Shown here: positions 1 through 13,800 of the stretch, piece by piece | How positions within the stretch are numbered: the stretch's first letter is position 1 | How the letters are laid out: each line of letters opens with the position of its first letter | NCBI GenBank assembly: GCA_014904985.1 | Contig: MU129006.1 | Location: forward strand, 82,297 to 146,296 | Length of the DNA: 64,000 nucleotides | Reading direction: 5' to 3' | Origin: Hydnum rufescens UP504 | Lineage: Eukaryota > Basidiomycota > Agaricomycetes > Cantharellales > Hydnaceae | Program-made: the position numbers and the translations under genes | Notes under the pieces: model-generated | Told to the model about the DNA's origin: nothing | Seen by the model: only the letters and a program-made list of their open reading frames with translations | Databases searched by the model: none

Positions 1-192
1 GCCCATTATTCAGTTCTCGCGTAACTGACTGAGTCATAATTTCACTAGTTTCGGATGTCCGCACAGCCCCTGAACTGGGGCGGAGCCGGCCATATAACAC
101 TCCTGACTCGACTGTCAATCGCCTGTCATCGTCTGCCATCAACTGCCATCTACTCAACCCCCAAGTCGAAACCACCCTCGACCCAGAATATC

Positions 193-558
193 ATGTCGAA
201 CCACCCATCCCCAGCCAGTTCCACCGCTCATCTCATCCAGAAATCCTCCCAGAAGGACTACTCCGCCGCCCTCTCCAGCCTCCAAGATTCATATGGCTTC
301 GGGGGTTCTCCAGTTATCCCAAATTCTTTCCAAGGCGTTCACCGTGAAACTACTACCACGCCCACCTCCGCACCCTCGCCATCACGCCCTAAAATACGCT
401 TTACCAGTATTTTAACGTCCTTGGGCTTTGGTGGCGGCTCATCACCCAATCCACCCACTACATCGAAACCTTCGCCACTGTCCTCATCGCCCACGAAACG
501 CAATTTCCCCACCGTTCAGAATGCCTCCCAGATGGCTGTGCCTGCGGCGAAGAAATAG
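193..558 (+). CDS. Small basidiomycete SQKDY-motif protein
   Basis: A protein of 121 residues, rich in Pro, Ser and Thr. Residues 18-38 carry SSQKDYSAALSSLQDSYGFG, a short segment that, from memory, recurs in small uncharacterised Agaricomycete proteins of about 100-150 residues. The frame is open further upstream to an ATG at position 55, but that N-terminal extension looks unlike the family. I prefer the ATG at 193, which places the conserved segment near the N-terminus. There is no signal peptide or membrane segment, and the Ser/Pro-rich C-terminal half is probably disordered. No function is known to me. It could be the last exon of a longer gene that begins outside the window. Confidence 0.55.
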   Translation: MSNHPSPASSTAHLIQKSSQKDYSAALSSLQDSYGFGGSPVIPNSFQGVHRETTTTPTSAPSPSRPKIRFTSILTSLGFGGGSSPNPPTTSKPSPLSSSPTKRNFPTVQNASQMAVPAAKK

Positions 559-2641
559 CCCGAGGCGCCCACCTTCACCAGTAAGTAATCGATCACTCAT
601 GGGCGGGGCCATTCATCCTTACATTCCCCTTCGTCAGCCCCAACCATATACAACTAATCGCCGATGCCCTACTCTCTACGCATCGCGGCGTGGATCCCCG
701 CACAACCCCCCAGACACGAATGTCACAATCGCGCGGGGCTTGCATTATGGAGCACTTGGTCTGTAGTACGAGGTCTATTTTGACTTATTTCGTTCTCATT
801 TGTGTCGCCGCCCCCTGGCTTACACGGGACTTTGTATCCTTCAACACGAATCTGGTGTTTTGATGTCCTGATCTACCAGACCCAGTGTCTGGTTCCCTGG
901 AAAGCTTTCACGGGGCTCGAACGGCAATATCTACAGAGAGCACGTCAGAGGACGTACATGATTCAATGTCACGTTCTGCTAAGGGATCGTCCCCCTTTCG
1001 ATGTTCCCCTCTCGCCACCTCAGCTTTGTATTGTCTTAGGGCGGGAAGCTAGTGAGATTAATCGGGACGCCTGGGACCTCTGTGATCCCTGTGACTCCGA
1101 TCTCTTTTAGCGCTCGGAGGCACGCAAAGGTTTGAACCGCAGTCCCTCCTCCAGTTAATGCTCCCTGTTCGCTGTTATCGTTTGAATGATCGTCACTGCT
1201 AATGCCCCGAGTCCCGCAAATACTTGTTGACGCGACTGTGGTTCTGTGGATCTATGGATATCGAAGTGCTACTTAATCATATGCTCATAGAGCACGTACT
1301 GGCACCCCTAGGGACAAGGGGGACCACTGGGAATGGGATATGGACGTCAAATCAGATTGCCTTTATTTTCTCCCAAGCTGCTTGAGTAATCATGCATCTT
1401 GCGGATTGTCTATGCTGTAGTGAGAGTACGCAGCCGCGTGCTGTCTGCTAGTAAAGTGAATGCTCAAAACGTGTCCTCGTTGCTCCTCTCTCCGTGTGCC
1501 ACCCAATCCAATGAAAAAAAGAAAGAAAGACAAGTGCAGAGGCGTCGGATTTCCCAATAGCCACATTAGGACACTGTAAAATAGCTGCATCGAACTCGCG
1601 ACGGACAAACAGAATCCCCGTTGGTTTCTTAATTTTGTTCTGTGGATTGAGCGTCCACCTATTTTGAGTGGGTACCATTCGCATAGAGGAATCCAATGAC
1701 AGAATAGGCGCGTCCACTGCACCCGCACGCGTGGAATTCGCCCCGGAAATAGGGGTTTCTCGAGTAGTTCCGATCTACTGCCACGACTGAGTGTGGAATT
1801 GGGGTGGTATCTTGACGATAAAATATGGGCTGCTATCAGCCGGCGTCGCCGTACATCGCATGGGGCCAAGTGGCTATGAGTAGGAAGCATCGCGCAGTGT
1901 TCGGACTTTGTACGACCCTACGTTTCCGACATCAATACTTCAACGGCTTACGAACCAAGAGGACTAAATCGCATGTCCGATGCAAAGAACCCATTGAGAT
2001 CGGCGCAACTCTGATTCGGGGGTTCAACCATACACGTCTAAATACAAGCGAATCCGCACCACTTGTCCAAGGCTCGCAACCTTGATGCAGAAAAAGAAAT
2101 TTGGTTATGGATAGTACATTCTCTTGGAGTCTCCAAGTTGCCCAATCTGAGATATCCAATAATGAAAAGTCAGTTGTAATAAGGGCACTTTGTCTGAAGG
2201 ACACCACGACACGGCTGACGTGCCATGGTAAGCAAACAACTTGACTTGTCCCCTGCAGGGAGGTGTACTACGCTTTCGACCCGGGGGACCGGTTTCTAGA
2301 CCACATTGAGATTCATGTTTTTGAGTAGAGCTTCAGACACCCTCCGCACGCCTAGCAAACACAGAGGGTGCTGCCAAATAGTAATATCAGGAGTGAACTA
2401 AATTGAACAGAATGGGTGAGAGCTCCTCCAGAAAGTAGCTTCAGAGCTTGGGTGCTGATGAATAAACCTAGAGGACCAAGGTTTGACGCCTGCTATTGCA
2501 TCAGCTTTCGGATCTTGCCGCGAGATGGTTAATTATCCCATAGCTTTGGTTTGCCCCCACCGTTTGATACGTTATGGACCCCTGCGTACGGATCGTATTT
2601 ATCTTGTTCTTACCCTGCCTCTCTAATCCGTAACTTAACCT
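559..2641. other. Intergenic stretch without a supported gene
   Basis: Open frames here are short (under about 170 codons), overlap on both strands and show no recognisable domain. I see no tRNA or rRNA signature that holds up, and no long direct or inverted repeat. The part just before 2642 should contain the GH79 promoter, but no clear TATA element stands out. Confidence 0.4.
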
Positions 2642-5549
2642 ATGGTTCTCTTTTCCCTTCTAATTAGCGCCTTTTATCTCGCATTCGGGGGCATTGAAGC
2701 GGTCACGATATATACGACTCTGTCTAGCGATACATGGTCTCTCGCTAATGCCTACTCCAACCTCAATCAATCCTATTGTATCAGCCGTCATCTCTAACCT
2801 GGCCGGTCAAGCCCAACTGCCATCACCACAATGCATCTGTAGCTCACCCTCACCCCTGACTAGCTTATGCTACTGCTACCCTGGAACCTCCCCCTCTTCC
2901 AAACCCTCTGCCTCCAGTAACGTTCACCGTTCAGCTTCCTACAGGAAACGGTGCGTGCGTATGATGTTGGGTCCCCATATTTCGAAATTCACCATCCACC
3001 TAGGCGCCATGCAGAATCTGGGCGCGCCCCAGAAGGGGAACTTTTTCGGCTTCAGCATCGAGCTCTCGATTGTAAATCAAATAAGTAAGTGCGACTGACC
3101 CTTTTGCCATTATTCACGTTCTCACTCCCCGAATTAGTTGGGCATAACTCTACACGTAGGTTTATCTTCCACTGACCCTCCAGGAATCAGTCTCAAATCT
3201 CCCATAGACTTAAATGTCCCCTTTCTCAATTATCTCGGCGGTCTTCGATCACGATCGGGTGCTGGTGCCATTATACGGGTCGGCGGCAACTCGCAAGAGA
3301 TGTCGCTTCTATTTCTCCAAGGATTTCCAACCGGCAGTGTAATCAACAAAACTATTTCCCCCCTTGTACGTATTCCTCACGGACTATGCACCCATGAACC
3401 TTCTCACTCTTCGAACCCAGAGCATAACGCCCAAGGTAAACATAGGTCCAGAGCTCTTCTACTCCATGGGGAACGTGTCTGCGTTGTTGGGTGTACAATG
3501 GTACTCGGGATTGCCCTTTGCCGACCCAGGAAATACTACCGGAATCGCCGAAATCTCTGCTCTCGCCGAGCAAATCCTTGGATCCAACCTTATAGGCCTG
3601 CAATTAGGTCGGGGGTGATTGTATGATTTCATGTACTTATCTCTGATAAGTATTCGTATTCTGCTACTGTCAGGTAACGAACCCGACCTGTATGAGAACC
3701 GCATCCTCACGTACGTTCATTTCTGTTATTTGCGGCATCGCTTATTGGCTTCCTGAGATGGTGTCCTCAGATTCCCTTACCCCCGTCCTGTCCCTTATAC
3801 TATCCAGGATTACTTTAATGAATGGAACGCGGTCAGCCATGACGTTTCGTGGATTTTTGGCCCACCACTTACCCAGTATATTTGAACAGTCTGTGATAGC
3901 GATGCAAAATATTCCCGCCATCAGCAATAAAAAAATTCTGGCTGGACCCAGCGTTTGCTGCAATATTGACCACCAATGGAGCATTGACCAAGTACTGCAG
4001 GCGGGATTTATGAACATTTATAAGTCTCAGTTAGCAGATTTAACCGTACAGCATTACCCTAACAGTGAGCAACTAACCGGCGTCGCCTGCTGGAGAAGTC
4101 CCTATAGTAATATTTTTAAACAGATAATTGCCGTACAACCAACCCTGTTTCTGCCCAAAATATTTTCCCGACCTATTTGACACATGCGCAGGCTCAAAGG
4201 TCTTTCGGCTTGTATGTCAATGCCACAGGTGTGCTCAATCATCCCACCATGTTAGCCTTTGACTCGTGTCTTACTGATATTTTCCCAGTGGCTGCGCAAC
4301 AGGGTGGAAGACAACTCGTCATGTTAGAAACTAACTCCGCATCGTGCGGTGGATTTGTTGGACTTTCCGATAGTTTTGGTGCCGCGTTGTAAGTGTCTTC
4401 TCCTTTCTGCTGTTGGTCTTTTGGCTTGAGATTATGGCCTTAGATGGGGAATAGACTATGCTTTGCAACTTGCTTACGGCAACTTCTCAAGTGCAGTGGA
4501 TGAAGGTTCTGGAAGTGCGGTTTATGCTAATCCAGACGCTAGATATTTTATTCCATGTCGGTGGGCAGAACGTTGCGTATAATCGTAAGCCGATTTCATC
4601 ATTTTCAATATGTGTTTCAGACTGGCTTACTCCCACCCTTCTCGAGCTTCACCCCTCCACCTGGCAATGTATCGAAGCTCGTAGGAGGGTGGTGGAGTAC
4701 GGGCCCAATATGTCAGTGTTTGTTTTGGGACGCCTGCTTCTTACGCTTTCTGAAGACAACTACATTTGTCAAATCAGATTACTCTGCCCTTGTAGTGACC
4801 GAAGCCCTTGGTTCATCGAATGTATCCCAAGTCGTCGACCTCAACATGAATGGGGGGAGTCCTTACACCCCCGGTTACGCAATCTACGAAAATGGGAATC
4901 CAGCTCGAGTGGTTATGATTAATTTCATGAATGATCCAACAGGTGCCAATGATTATACTGCTAGCATTATAGTTGGGGGGGTTGCTCCACCGACGAGCGT
5001 CACTGTCCGATACCTCACTGCTCCCTCTGTATCCGAAAAGCATAACATTAGCTGGGCGGGGCAAACGTACGGTGGATACTTCCAATCCGATGGGAGGCCT
5101 CAGGGTAATGTGACCACAGAAACAGTGCAATGCTACCCTGCAACAGGTGCCTGAATACTTTGAAAATTCTTTGTACTTGATTTGATGAGACTGATTGAGC
5201 ATACTGTATTACGCGCCTATTAGGGTGCGCCATCCAAGTAAAAGCCCCATCTGTTGCTCTGGTCTTTCTCTCCAATGGCTCCATGAGCGAGTCGGGGCCT
5301 GTAGATGGCATTCCAGCAACGTACTCGACGTCGACCCATACATTGTATCAAGGCCCGACAATTAATCAGGCTGTGCTCGCTACTTCGAATGGTCGTGGTG
5401 GGCCAGGGCAGCGTTTGGGTGACAGCACAAGTCCTGGCCACCACCATTCAGGTGCCATTCCTGCCCGAGCAGCAGCGAGTGTCTCTATGATATTTGGATT
5501 GGTGTCTGGAGCTGTTGCTCTCGGGGTTCGTTGTGTATTTGGAGGGTAA
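2642..5549 (+). CDS. Secreted glycoside hydrolase family 79 protein, probably GPI-anchored
   Basis: A multi-exon gene for a fungal GH79-type (beta-glucuronidase-like) glycosidase. The ATG at 2642 opens a hydrophobic signal peptide (MVLFSLLISAFYLAFGGIEA). The pieces then follow the family order: PPLPNPLPPVTFTVQLPTGN, FFGFSIELSIVNQ, GAIIRVGGNSQE, an IGLQLGNEPDLY segment with the predicted acid/base Glu, LAGPSVCCNIDHQWSID, MLETNSASCGGF with the likely nucleophile Glu, FHVGGQNVAYN, and a beta-rich C-terminal domain. The last about 20 residues are hydrophobic after a Ser/Ala/Pro stretch, like a GPI signal. Visible introns include 2951-3003. The joins near 2778-2863, 3790-3900 and 4570-4650 are uncertain, and one may hide a single-base frame error. 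The likely substrate is glucuronic-acid-bearing wall glycan or arabinogalactan protein; this is inferred from the family. Confidence 0.85.
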
Positions 5550-6467
5550 ATTTTGCCGGGCTCCGTTTCTTATGGGCCCATCATCACCGTGCGGTCGTTC
5601 TTGACTTTCTCTTTGTTGCGGACAACTTCTGTATTTCCCCCGTACTATCCACGCATCCAATTGTGACATGAATTACTGTACATGAAATTCCCCTTATGGT
5701 AGTAGGCTGGGAATTCAGATCTGAGGCCATAAAGGCATTTCTCCCGTGTGGGGTTGGGAGCATGTCCCCACAGCCCTGCAGGGTCAGAACCCACAGTATA
5801 TGGCTGTATAAACGGTTGATCTTCAGCATATACTGTAAAAGGATATCACCATTGGAGATTAAACTTACAATAAAGCCTTCACACACCACTTACCCTTAGA
5901 ACTGGTGGGAACAAGGGCACCATAGCTTGTGTGAAAAGCTGCAAGGAATTGACGGGTTTACCTAAAATACCCCCTTATCCAAATGTTCTGATTATTCGGG
6001 CATGACTGTCCCAGCCCCCTCGCCTCACGGCTGATTCAGACCCTACTACCCATGTTTCCAGAAGCACACGATGACCTGCTGATGTCTCAATATTTTATGC
6101 GCCCAATTCCACTCTTACCCCCGTACGGGGATTACACCCGTGGGGTCAAGACCCGCGGGTTCCCAAACCCATGCAATAACCTACGGGCCTTACTATACGC
6201 CTCCCACATTAGATCTTCCCCAAATACCATGGCCAGGTACTCCAAGACAACCAGAGTGCTCAGAGGATCCACCGCTGGCTGTGGCACGGGCCGGCAAGGG
6301 CCGAAGTACGGTGTCGGGAGTCTGGCTATATACGCTACATTTATTTTACTTGCCTCCCCCTGGCCTCGAACAGTCTTCTGACTTCGACCCGGCCCGAGAT
6401 TCGGTCCGGGGGTTGAGAGGCACTATAAGGGGGGCGGCTCGTGGCATCCAAAATCCACATCGTGAAC
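5550..6467. other. Intergenic region between GH79 and aldolase genes
   Basis: No supported coding sequence. The short overlapping frames on both strands lack recognisable motifs. A GC-richer part from about 6100 to 6440 lies directly upstream of the aldolase gene and may hold its promoter, but no TATA or pyrimidine-rich start element is clear. Confidence 0.4.
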
Positions 6468-7724
6468 ATGGCCTCCCATCCGCGCAAACTCGTCCGCGGT
6501 ATCTACGTTCCTGTGGCCACATTCTTCCTTCCGGATGAAGACCAGTCCCTCGATCTCGAGACCCACAAAGAGCATATTCTCTGGATCGCCCGAGCTGGCG
6601 TGCATGGCATCCTTGTCCAGGGGAGCACCGGGGAAGCCGTGGCTCTTACCCCAGAGGAGAAAATACAGGTTCCATAACTTCTCTCCTAAATGAATCGTGC
6701 ACAGCGACAGGTTGACTGACCACCTGGCGCGGCGCTCCCGGCAGTTGACGAGCACAACCCGCAAGGTCCTGGACGAGAACGGTTATCACGATGTGATACT
6801 GATCGTCGGTGCGGGTGCGCAGTCGACGGGTGAGGCCATCTCCCTTGCCCGCGATGCAGCGAAGGCTGGGGGCGATTATATCATGGTATTGCCCCCCGCC
6901 TATTTTGCCAGCTCCATCACTGCTGAGGCAGTGGAAGGGTATTATACGGAAGTACGCATGCTTGTCACGCCCCCCTTCACTCACATGCCGGGCCTGTCGT
7001 CCGCTAATGTACTTAATTTTGTGCGATAGATTGCCGATAAAAGCCCGTTGCCGGTTCTCATATACAGCTACCCCACTGCGTCTGGGGGGCTCGAGGTCAC
7101 GGCCGACTCGATCCAACGTCTTGCAAAACATCCCAATATTGTAGGTGTGAAGCAGACTGACCACAACGTTGCCAAGATGGCTCGCAATGCGTACAAGACG
7201 GACCCGGCCACCTTCTCTGTCCTCGCAGGTGCGACCGACTACTTAATCGGGGCCCTTGCTGTTGGGGCTGTACGTCTCTGTTCACCTACGCCTTCATCAT
7301 AATTCCCTCCCAGTGCGCGAAGCGAATAACTGCTTTACTAGAAAGGAGCGATCACCGGGCTGGGCAATATCGCCCCGAGGCTCTCCTTGAGGCTCTTCGA
7401 TCTCTGGGAATCTGGACAGCTATCGGAGGCTAGAGAACTTCAAGGCCTCGTCGCATCGGGTGAATGGGCCCTTTTGCAAGCTGGCATACCTGGCATCAAG
7501 GCGGGCGTTCATTTATTCTTCTGTCACCCTATGAGGGAATATAATCTGATGTGATTATTCTCCTCAAGGCCGGCATGCAACTCTTCTTGGGGCGAGGCGG
7601 GGTGCCTCGTCGACCGGTCCCTCCTCCATCGGACGCGCTCCTGACAAAAATGAAAGTGTATTTCGGCCCGTTATTTGAGCAGGAGCTAGTGTTGGAGAGT
7701 AAAGCCAAGAACTCAAGTGTGTAA
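6468..7724 (+). CDS. DapA/DHDPS-family 2-keto acid aldolase
   Basis: A TIM-barrel class I aldolase of the dihydrodipicolinate synthase superfamily, about 310 residues after splicing, the usual length. The GSTGE motif (family GTTGE) lies near residue 55. The conserved Tyr is in VLIYSYP and the Schiff-base Lys in NIVGVKQTDHN. The start is the ATG at 6468; the open frame further upstream has only a GTG. Introns are 6669-6744, 6952-7029 and 7270-7341, plus one ending at 7568 that begins either at 7501 with a GC donor or at 7507 with GT. Fungi make lysine by the aminoadipate route, so a true DHDPS role is unlikely. Related fungal enzymes cleave 2-keto-3-deoxy sugar acids or 4-hydroxy-2-oxoglutarate. 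The substrate cannot be read from sequence alone. Confidence 0.88.
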
Positions 7725-7889
7725 AAGAATGACCTGTTGTCTCCATCCATCCAGAGTATTGCTGTAGACTGTTGTTGTATCGCTGTTTCCTTTCTGTCTT
7801 CTCTCGGTTCACCAACAAATTTCTATGGCACTAGTACGCATATTGCGGGGGAATTATTGAGATCTATGTAAGTACGAAGAGGCGGTGAT

Positions 7890-9569
<1,680 letters not shown>

Positions 9570-9670
9570 TTGGAGACGGCAAACACGCAGAAATTATGAT
9601 ACATTTTTCGGATACAAAACCGGATCTCCCCGACGACGACTCGCAACACATTTCTGGCCTCCTGTTCACG

Positions 9671-10610
9671 ATGTCTGGTTGGATGTCCTGGTTTGGAGGG
9701 ACCCGTGATACTAAGAAGCCAGCGCGGGAAGCTATCATCAAGCTCCGACAGAATCTGCAGTTGCTCGAGAGGAAAGAGGAGCATCTCCAGAAGCAAGTAG
9801 ATGAGCAACAGAACAAGGCGCGGGCCAACGCGGTCTCGAATCAGAATCGTACGTCATACGTGTATTATCGTCGAGGAGTACCGATGTGTATCGAATCAAA
9901 TGTATCATTGTGCCTTTCTCAGTGGCAAAGGAGGCGCTTCGACGGAAGAAGCAACTTCAGCAGGAGCTCGATCGACTCAGTGGCCAGCGCTTTACATTAG
10001 AAACACAGGTCAGGTCGCATTCCCATATACAGCGGATATGCGATTTATCTGGCTGATACGATGGAATCACTTTCGAATAGGTGAATGCCTTGGAGAGCGC
10101 GAATATCAATCAGGAGACACTTGAGGCTATGAAGAACGGAGCCGCGGCCCTCCAGAAGATCCATGGAAAGATGTGCGATCTCTCGATCCATCAAGCTATC
10201 CTTATCGCCGAGATTCTCATAGCTTGATTAACTCCCTTACTCCAGGACGGTTGAGCAAGTTGACGCAACAATGGACTCTATTCGGGACCAGATGGCGGTC
10301 ACCAAAGAGATATCCGAGGCAATATCAGGACCTATAGTCTCTGGGATGGAGCTAGATGAGGATGAACTGGAAGACGAATTGAAAGAACTCGAAGAGGATG
10401 TTATTACCGACCGTCTTCGCGGCGCAGAGCATGTTCCCGCTCACACACCTGCATCTCCAATCCGGGCCACCGCAGAAGGTAAGTGCAAGCTCCCGATGTC
10501 GCTGCACAAACCAACAATACGTTCAATTTGTGACAGCATCTAGGGGACGGACAGCCGAAGACGACGAGGAGGCCCAACTTAGGGAATTACAGGCTTCCTT
10601 GGCGATGTAG
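9671..10610 (+). CDS. SNF7: ESCRT-III subunit Snf7/Vps32 (CHMP4-like)
   Basis: The core filament-forming subunit of ESCRT-III, acting at endosomes in multivesicular body sorting and other membrane scission. The start is MSGWMSWFGG, typical of Snf7, followed by the basic helix-1 segment (REAIIKLRQNLQLLERKEEH), the helix-2 pieces LRRKKQLQQELDRLSGQR and VNALESANINQETLEAMKNG, and TVEQVDATMDSIRDQMA. An acidic tail (ELDEDELEDELKELEED) precedes the C-terminal AQLRELQASLAM, a likely MIM1/Vps4-binding helix. Four introns fit, among them 9849-9922. The total of about 220 residues is normal. All joins keep frame, so this gene looks intact. It is divergent from the epimerase gene with a very short shared promoter. 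Confidence 0.93.
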
Positions 10611-10761
10611 CGTCCCCTCTCGCTTGCTCCCCTGGTTCTCTTGTGTGCTGTGCTCCTTTCGTTTCTTCATTGTTTCGTCATTCTACACATCGATCTGTAC
10701 ACCACCTAACACTACACTTGAAATCCCACTATACAAATGATAGCCTATTTCGCGCATAATA

Positions 10762-10845
10762 CTAGGGTGCGCCAGCTTCTAGGTCAATATGCTTTATCGG
10801 CTCTCCATTCACCCGTATGGAATAGGCTTGCGGGTTGCTCTGGAG
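10762..10845 (-). CDS. Possible last exon of an unidentified minus-strand gene
   Basis: On the minus strand an AG acceptor at 10846-10847 opens a frame reading LQSNPQAYSIRVNGEPIKHI and ending DLEAGAP with a stop at 10762. Composition looks coding. A further minus-strand frame at about 10860-11170 (Ser/Pro-rich, with SPIASESISEDHQ and RTGSLAPELAARSPSK) could be the preceding exon. I do not recognise the family. The gene would converge with Snf7, leaving about 150 bp between their ends. Confidence 0.25.
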   Translation of the reverse strand, partial: LQSNPQAYSIRVNGEPIKHIDLEAGAP

Positions 10846-13800
10846 CTGGATTAGGAGGAGAGAACTCGTGGGCACTGCTCACCTCGCCTCTCTCGTCCCA
10901 TTGACAAGACCCTGGCTGTCTTCGATGGCGACCGTGCTGCAAGTTCTGGGGCTAGTGATCCGGTTCTAGGATTGGGCGAAACATTTCTTTGTGGAAATAG
11001 GGGCTGCATCTGAGCTTGGTGATCTTCGGAAATACTTTCACTGGCAATCGGAGAGGATGTGAATGTACAATCCCTCGTGAACAATCCCAGCGTGATTTAT
11101 TCTGTACCAAATGATATTTTTGTGGTCCTCGCAGAGAATTCTGGATCCACAGTTTTCTCAAGATATAGTCTTGATGGTGTGTCACCACAGGCGCACAGGT
11201 CGTAAGAACGTATATCGGGCACGAACGTACCGATATGACACGAGGCAAAATATGTACCCATGGCCATGAGCTAAAAGGGAGAATGTTCTGTTCTGCTTAC
11301 CTCAGCCTCGGATAAAAGGAGTGAGGAGAGACTGGGCCGTCTCGCGCTTCAGAAAACCTGTAGAAAGAAAGTCCTGGCCTCATACACAGTGAGCATAGCC
11401 CAGGGTCGGTCCAGTAGCCAGCTCTTCGTCGAGTGGTCGCACTTACCGCCTTATTCCTGTGATGTGGATGACCGGGCCCAATCCTGTTGTTTGCACTCCT
11501 TTTTTCGTTGTACGGAAGGCGAGCACCACTGAAGAGTGGGAGGACACCGAAAAATGGGAAGTACCTCATTACTTGAATGAGAACGAGCCAATTCGTCACC
11601 AACAATACACTCACAGGAACTCGAAAGCAAAAGTCACGTCTATGGTTTGACAGTGGGCGGCCATTTGTGCCATTAATATTTATCGCGAAGAATTCTCGTC
11701 AGGGAAATATCGTGCAGACAGCCCCACCGTGAGACCCTGGTGTTCATCGAGGAAGAAAGGGGTTCATGAGACTGTCTGGCAACTCGAGCCTTGTGTCCGC
11801 GGCGATGACCGTGACTTGGAATGTAGTGCTGTGATGCGAGGACGCCACTACTCTGTCTGGGATTATGAGACTGTAAAGTTGAGAGTGAAAGATGATGATA
11901 GAAGACCAGAAAGGGAAGAAAATTGATGTAGCAAGGGCAATAAAACAATCACTCGTGCGATGATATGGTTTCTTGCCGACATCTACTCACCGGCCTATCT
12001 CACGCTTAAGCTTGTTTTGCCATATTCCAGTGTCTCCGCATTGGTCCCTACGCATTTAGTCTGTCGCATCAATAAATCACTGGGAACACGACGGGCAGAG
12101 TCATCAAACTTATGTGGACAAGTTGTACCTTCGTGGTCCGCAACACAGCCTTCTAATGGTATCATCAGAAGATGGAGACGGACCCTGGTAATCCTTAGCC
12201 GAGCAATGGAAGGACTATATGATAAGTTATTGTTCATAGATCATTGTATAACGCCCTTGCACCAAATTTGGATTAAGAAATAGTGACCCCAGTGAACTGC
12301 TCCCAATTCATCCCAATTCCATTCGCAATGGCTCCAAATAGGAGCCACTTCGGTCATCTGAATTCAGGAAAGACCCCGCTCGTGTCCGCGAACGAAAGAT
12401 CATCAGTTTGGAGCTTGTGGGGTCCGGTGGTGACGAGCCGCCGCATCGGCCGGGGCTCGTTGGGCGCAGACGAATGGATGGTGTTGGGAGGTTGCATTGG
12501 ATACGGAATACACAGATTACAGTCGGCGCCCGCGAGGAACGCATTCAACAAATAGGTTTCCCGTGATCCGATGCAGAATGCCATGGGAAGCCCCTGGAAC
12601 GCATATACTTGATTTTGTAGATAGCCCTGGTGAGACTTGACTGTTGTGTCAAATAGAGATCCTTGTGAATCTCGCCGTGGACACGAGTTCAACATCAACA
12701 GCTATATTGGTGGCGGAAGAACCAAAAATGCGAGGATCCCTATTCAGTGTGCTGCTTCGAAGTGATGCGAAGGGATATGGACTATTTCCAAAGACAATGT
12801 CCCCAATTGTGTTCGGTTGGAATGGGATGTATGGTGGCATATCTTTCACTGGAATCCCCCATCAGATCGATTTTGAAAAAGTTGTGGGAGATCGTCACCA
12901 CCGGTCGAGGGGGAGCTCGCGTTGAGTTTCGACGCAGCACGCTGGAAATCGTGGGTTGAGGCAGCCCTCAGAATCTGTTTAGACTGAGGAACATCAATAT
13001 GAACACTCCACGAGATCATACAGTATCCAAAAATTGGTGATATCAATTTTTGACCGCATATCTGTGACCAGGAGGTATACGCCACACTATCCGTTACGCG
13101 AAATTCAGTGTAAGAACTCCGCTACGTCGGATTTGTGGATGATCCTTACATTTAGGTGCCTGAGGTTAAAATGACCGCACAGGGGTCTGAATACTGTATT
13201 ACCAAAAATATGACATCCTGTGTGGGGAGTTTTACACAGCATTTATGCACCAGCCGCCCGGCATGCAGTCCATTGAAGCCCGGTCCAGCAGAATTCATGT
13301 CCTTGGTGAGTCGAGCATAATCCCGCGCGATGAGCGAGCGACCTACCAAGCATGTGACGTCATGCTCGTTGGAAGTTCTATTCGATCCAGAGGTGTGGCT
13401 CTGTCGGATCCGAGCGATTCCAGCGAAACTATCTGGCATACCAAATATGTTCACCAATATCGGCTCTTTCGTAGTGTGTGGAGACAGGGGTACTATGGAT
13501 GGACTTACGACCTACAAAGTATACCAGTGCAAAGAGCATACAGAGACGGAGATGATCGCCGCCATCGATTAAGGGGATGCGCTCATGTTGTGCAAGAGAA
13601 TTGGATATAGCGGCCTACTTCCACGCTTTTGGAGTCCGGTCGCTACAGTCCCATTAAGACAAAGCAGGGGTTTATTCTCCGACGTTCGATAGATTCATCG
13701 CCTACCGCACCTCTAATAGATATATGGAATCTATCCTCCGCCGTGGACCGGTATTTCACCATGATTTCGGTCGGTCCTGGGGCAACGCGGGGATATGCTG

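Noticed and set aside
1390..2207. Overlapping frames of 86-166 codons on both strands.
   Set aside because: No domain, no credible splice structure, and opposite strands are equally open; likely chance.
5937..5962. The string aaggaattgacggg resembles the universal small-subunit rRNA segment around position 920.
   Set aside because: Only about 13-14 bases match; the flanks do not follow fungal 18S or mitochondrial rRNA, so I treat it as chance.
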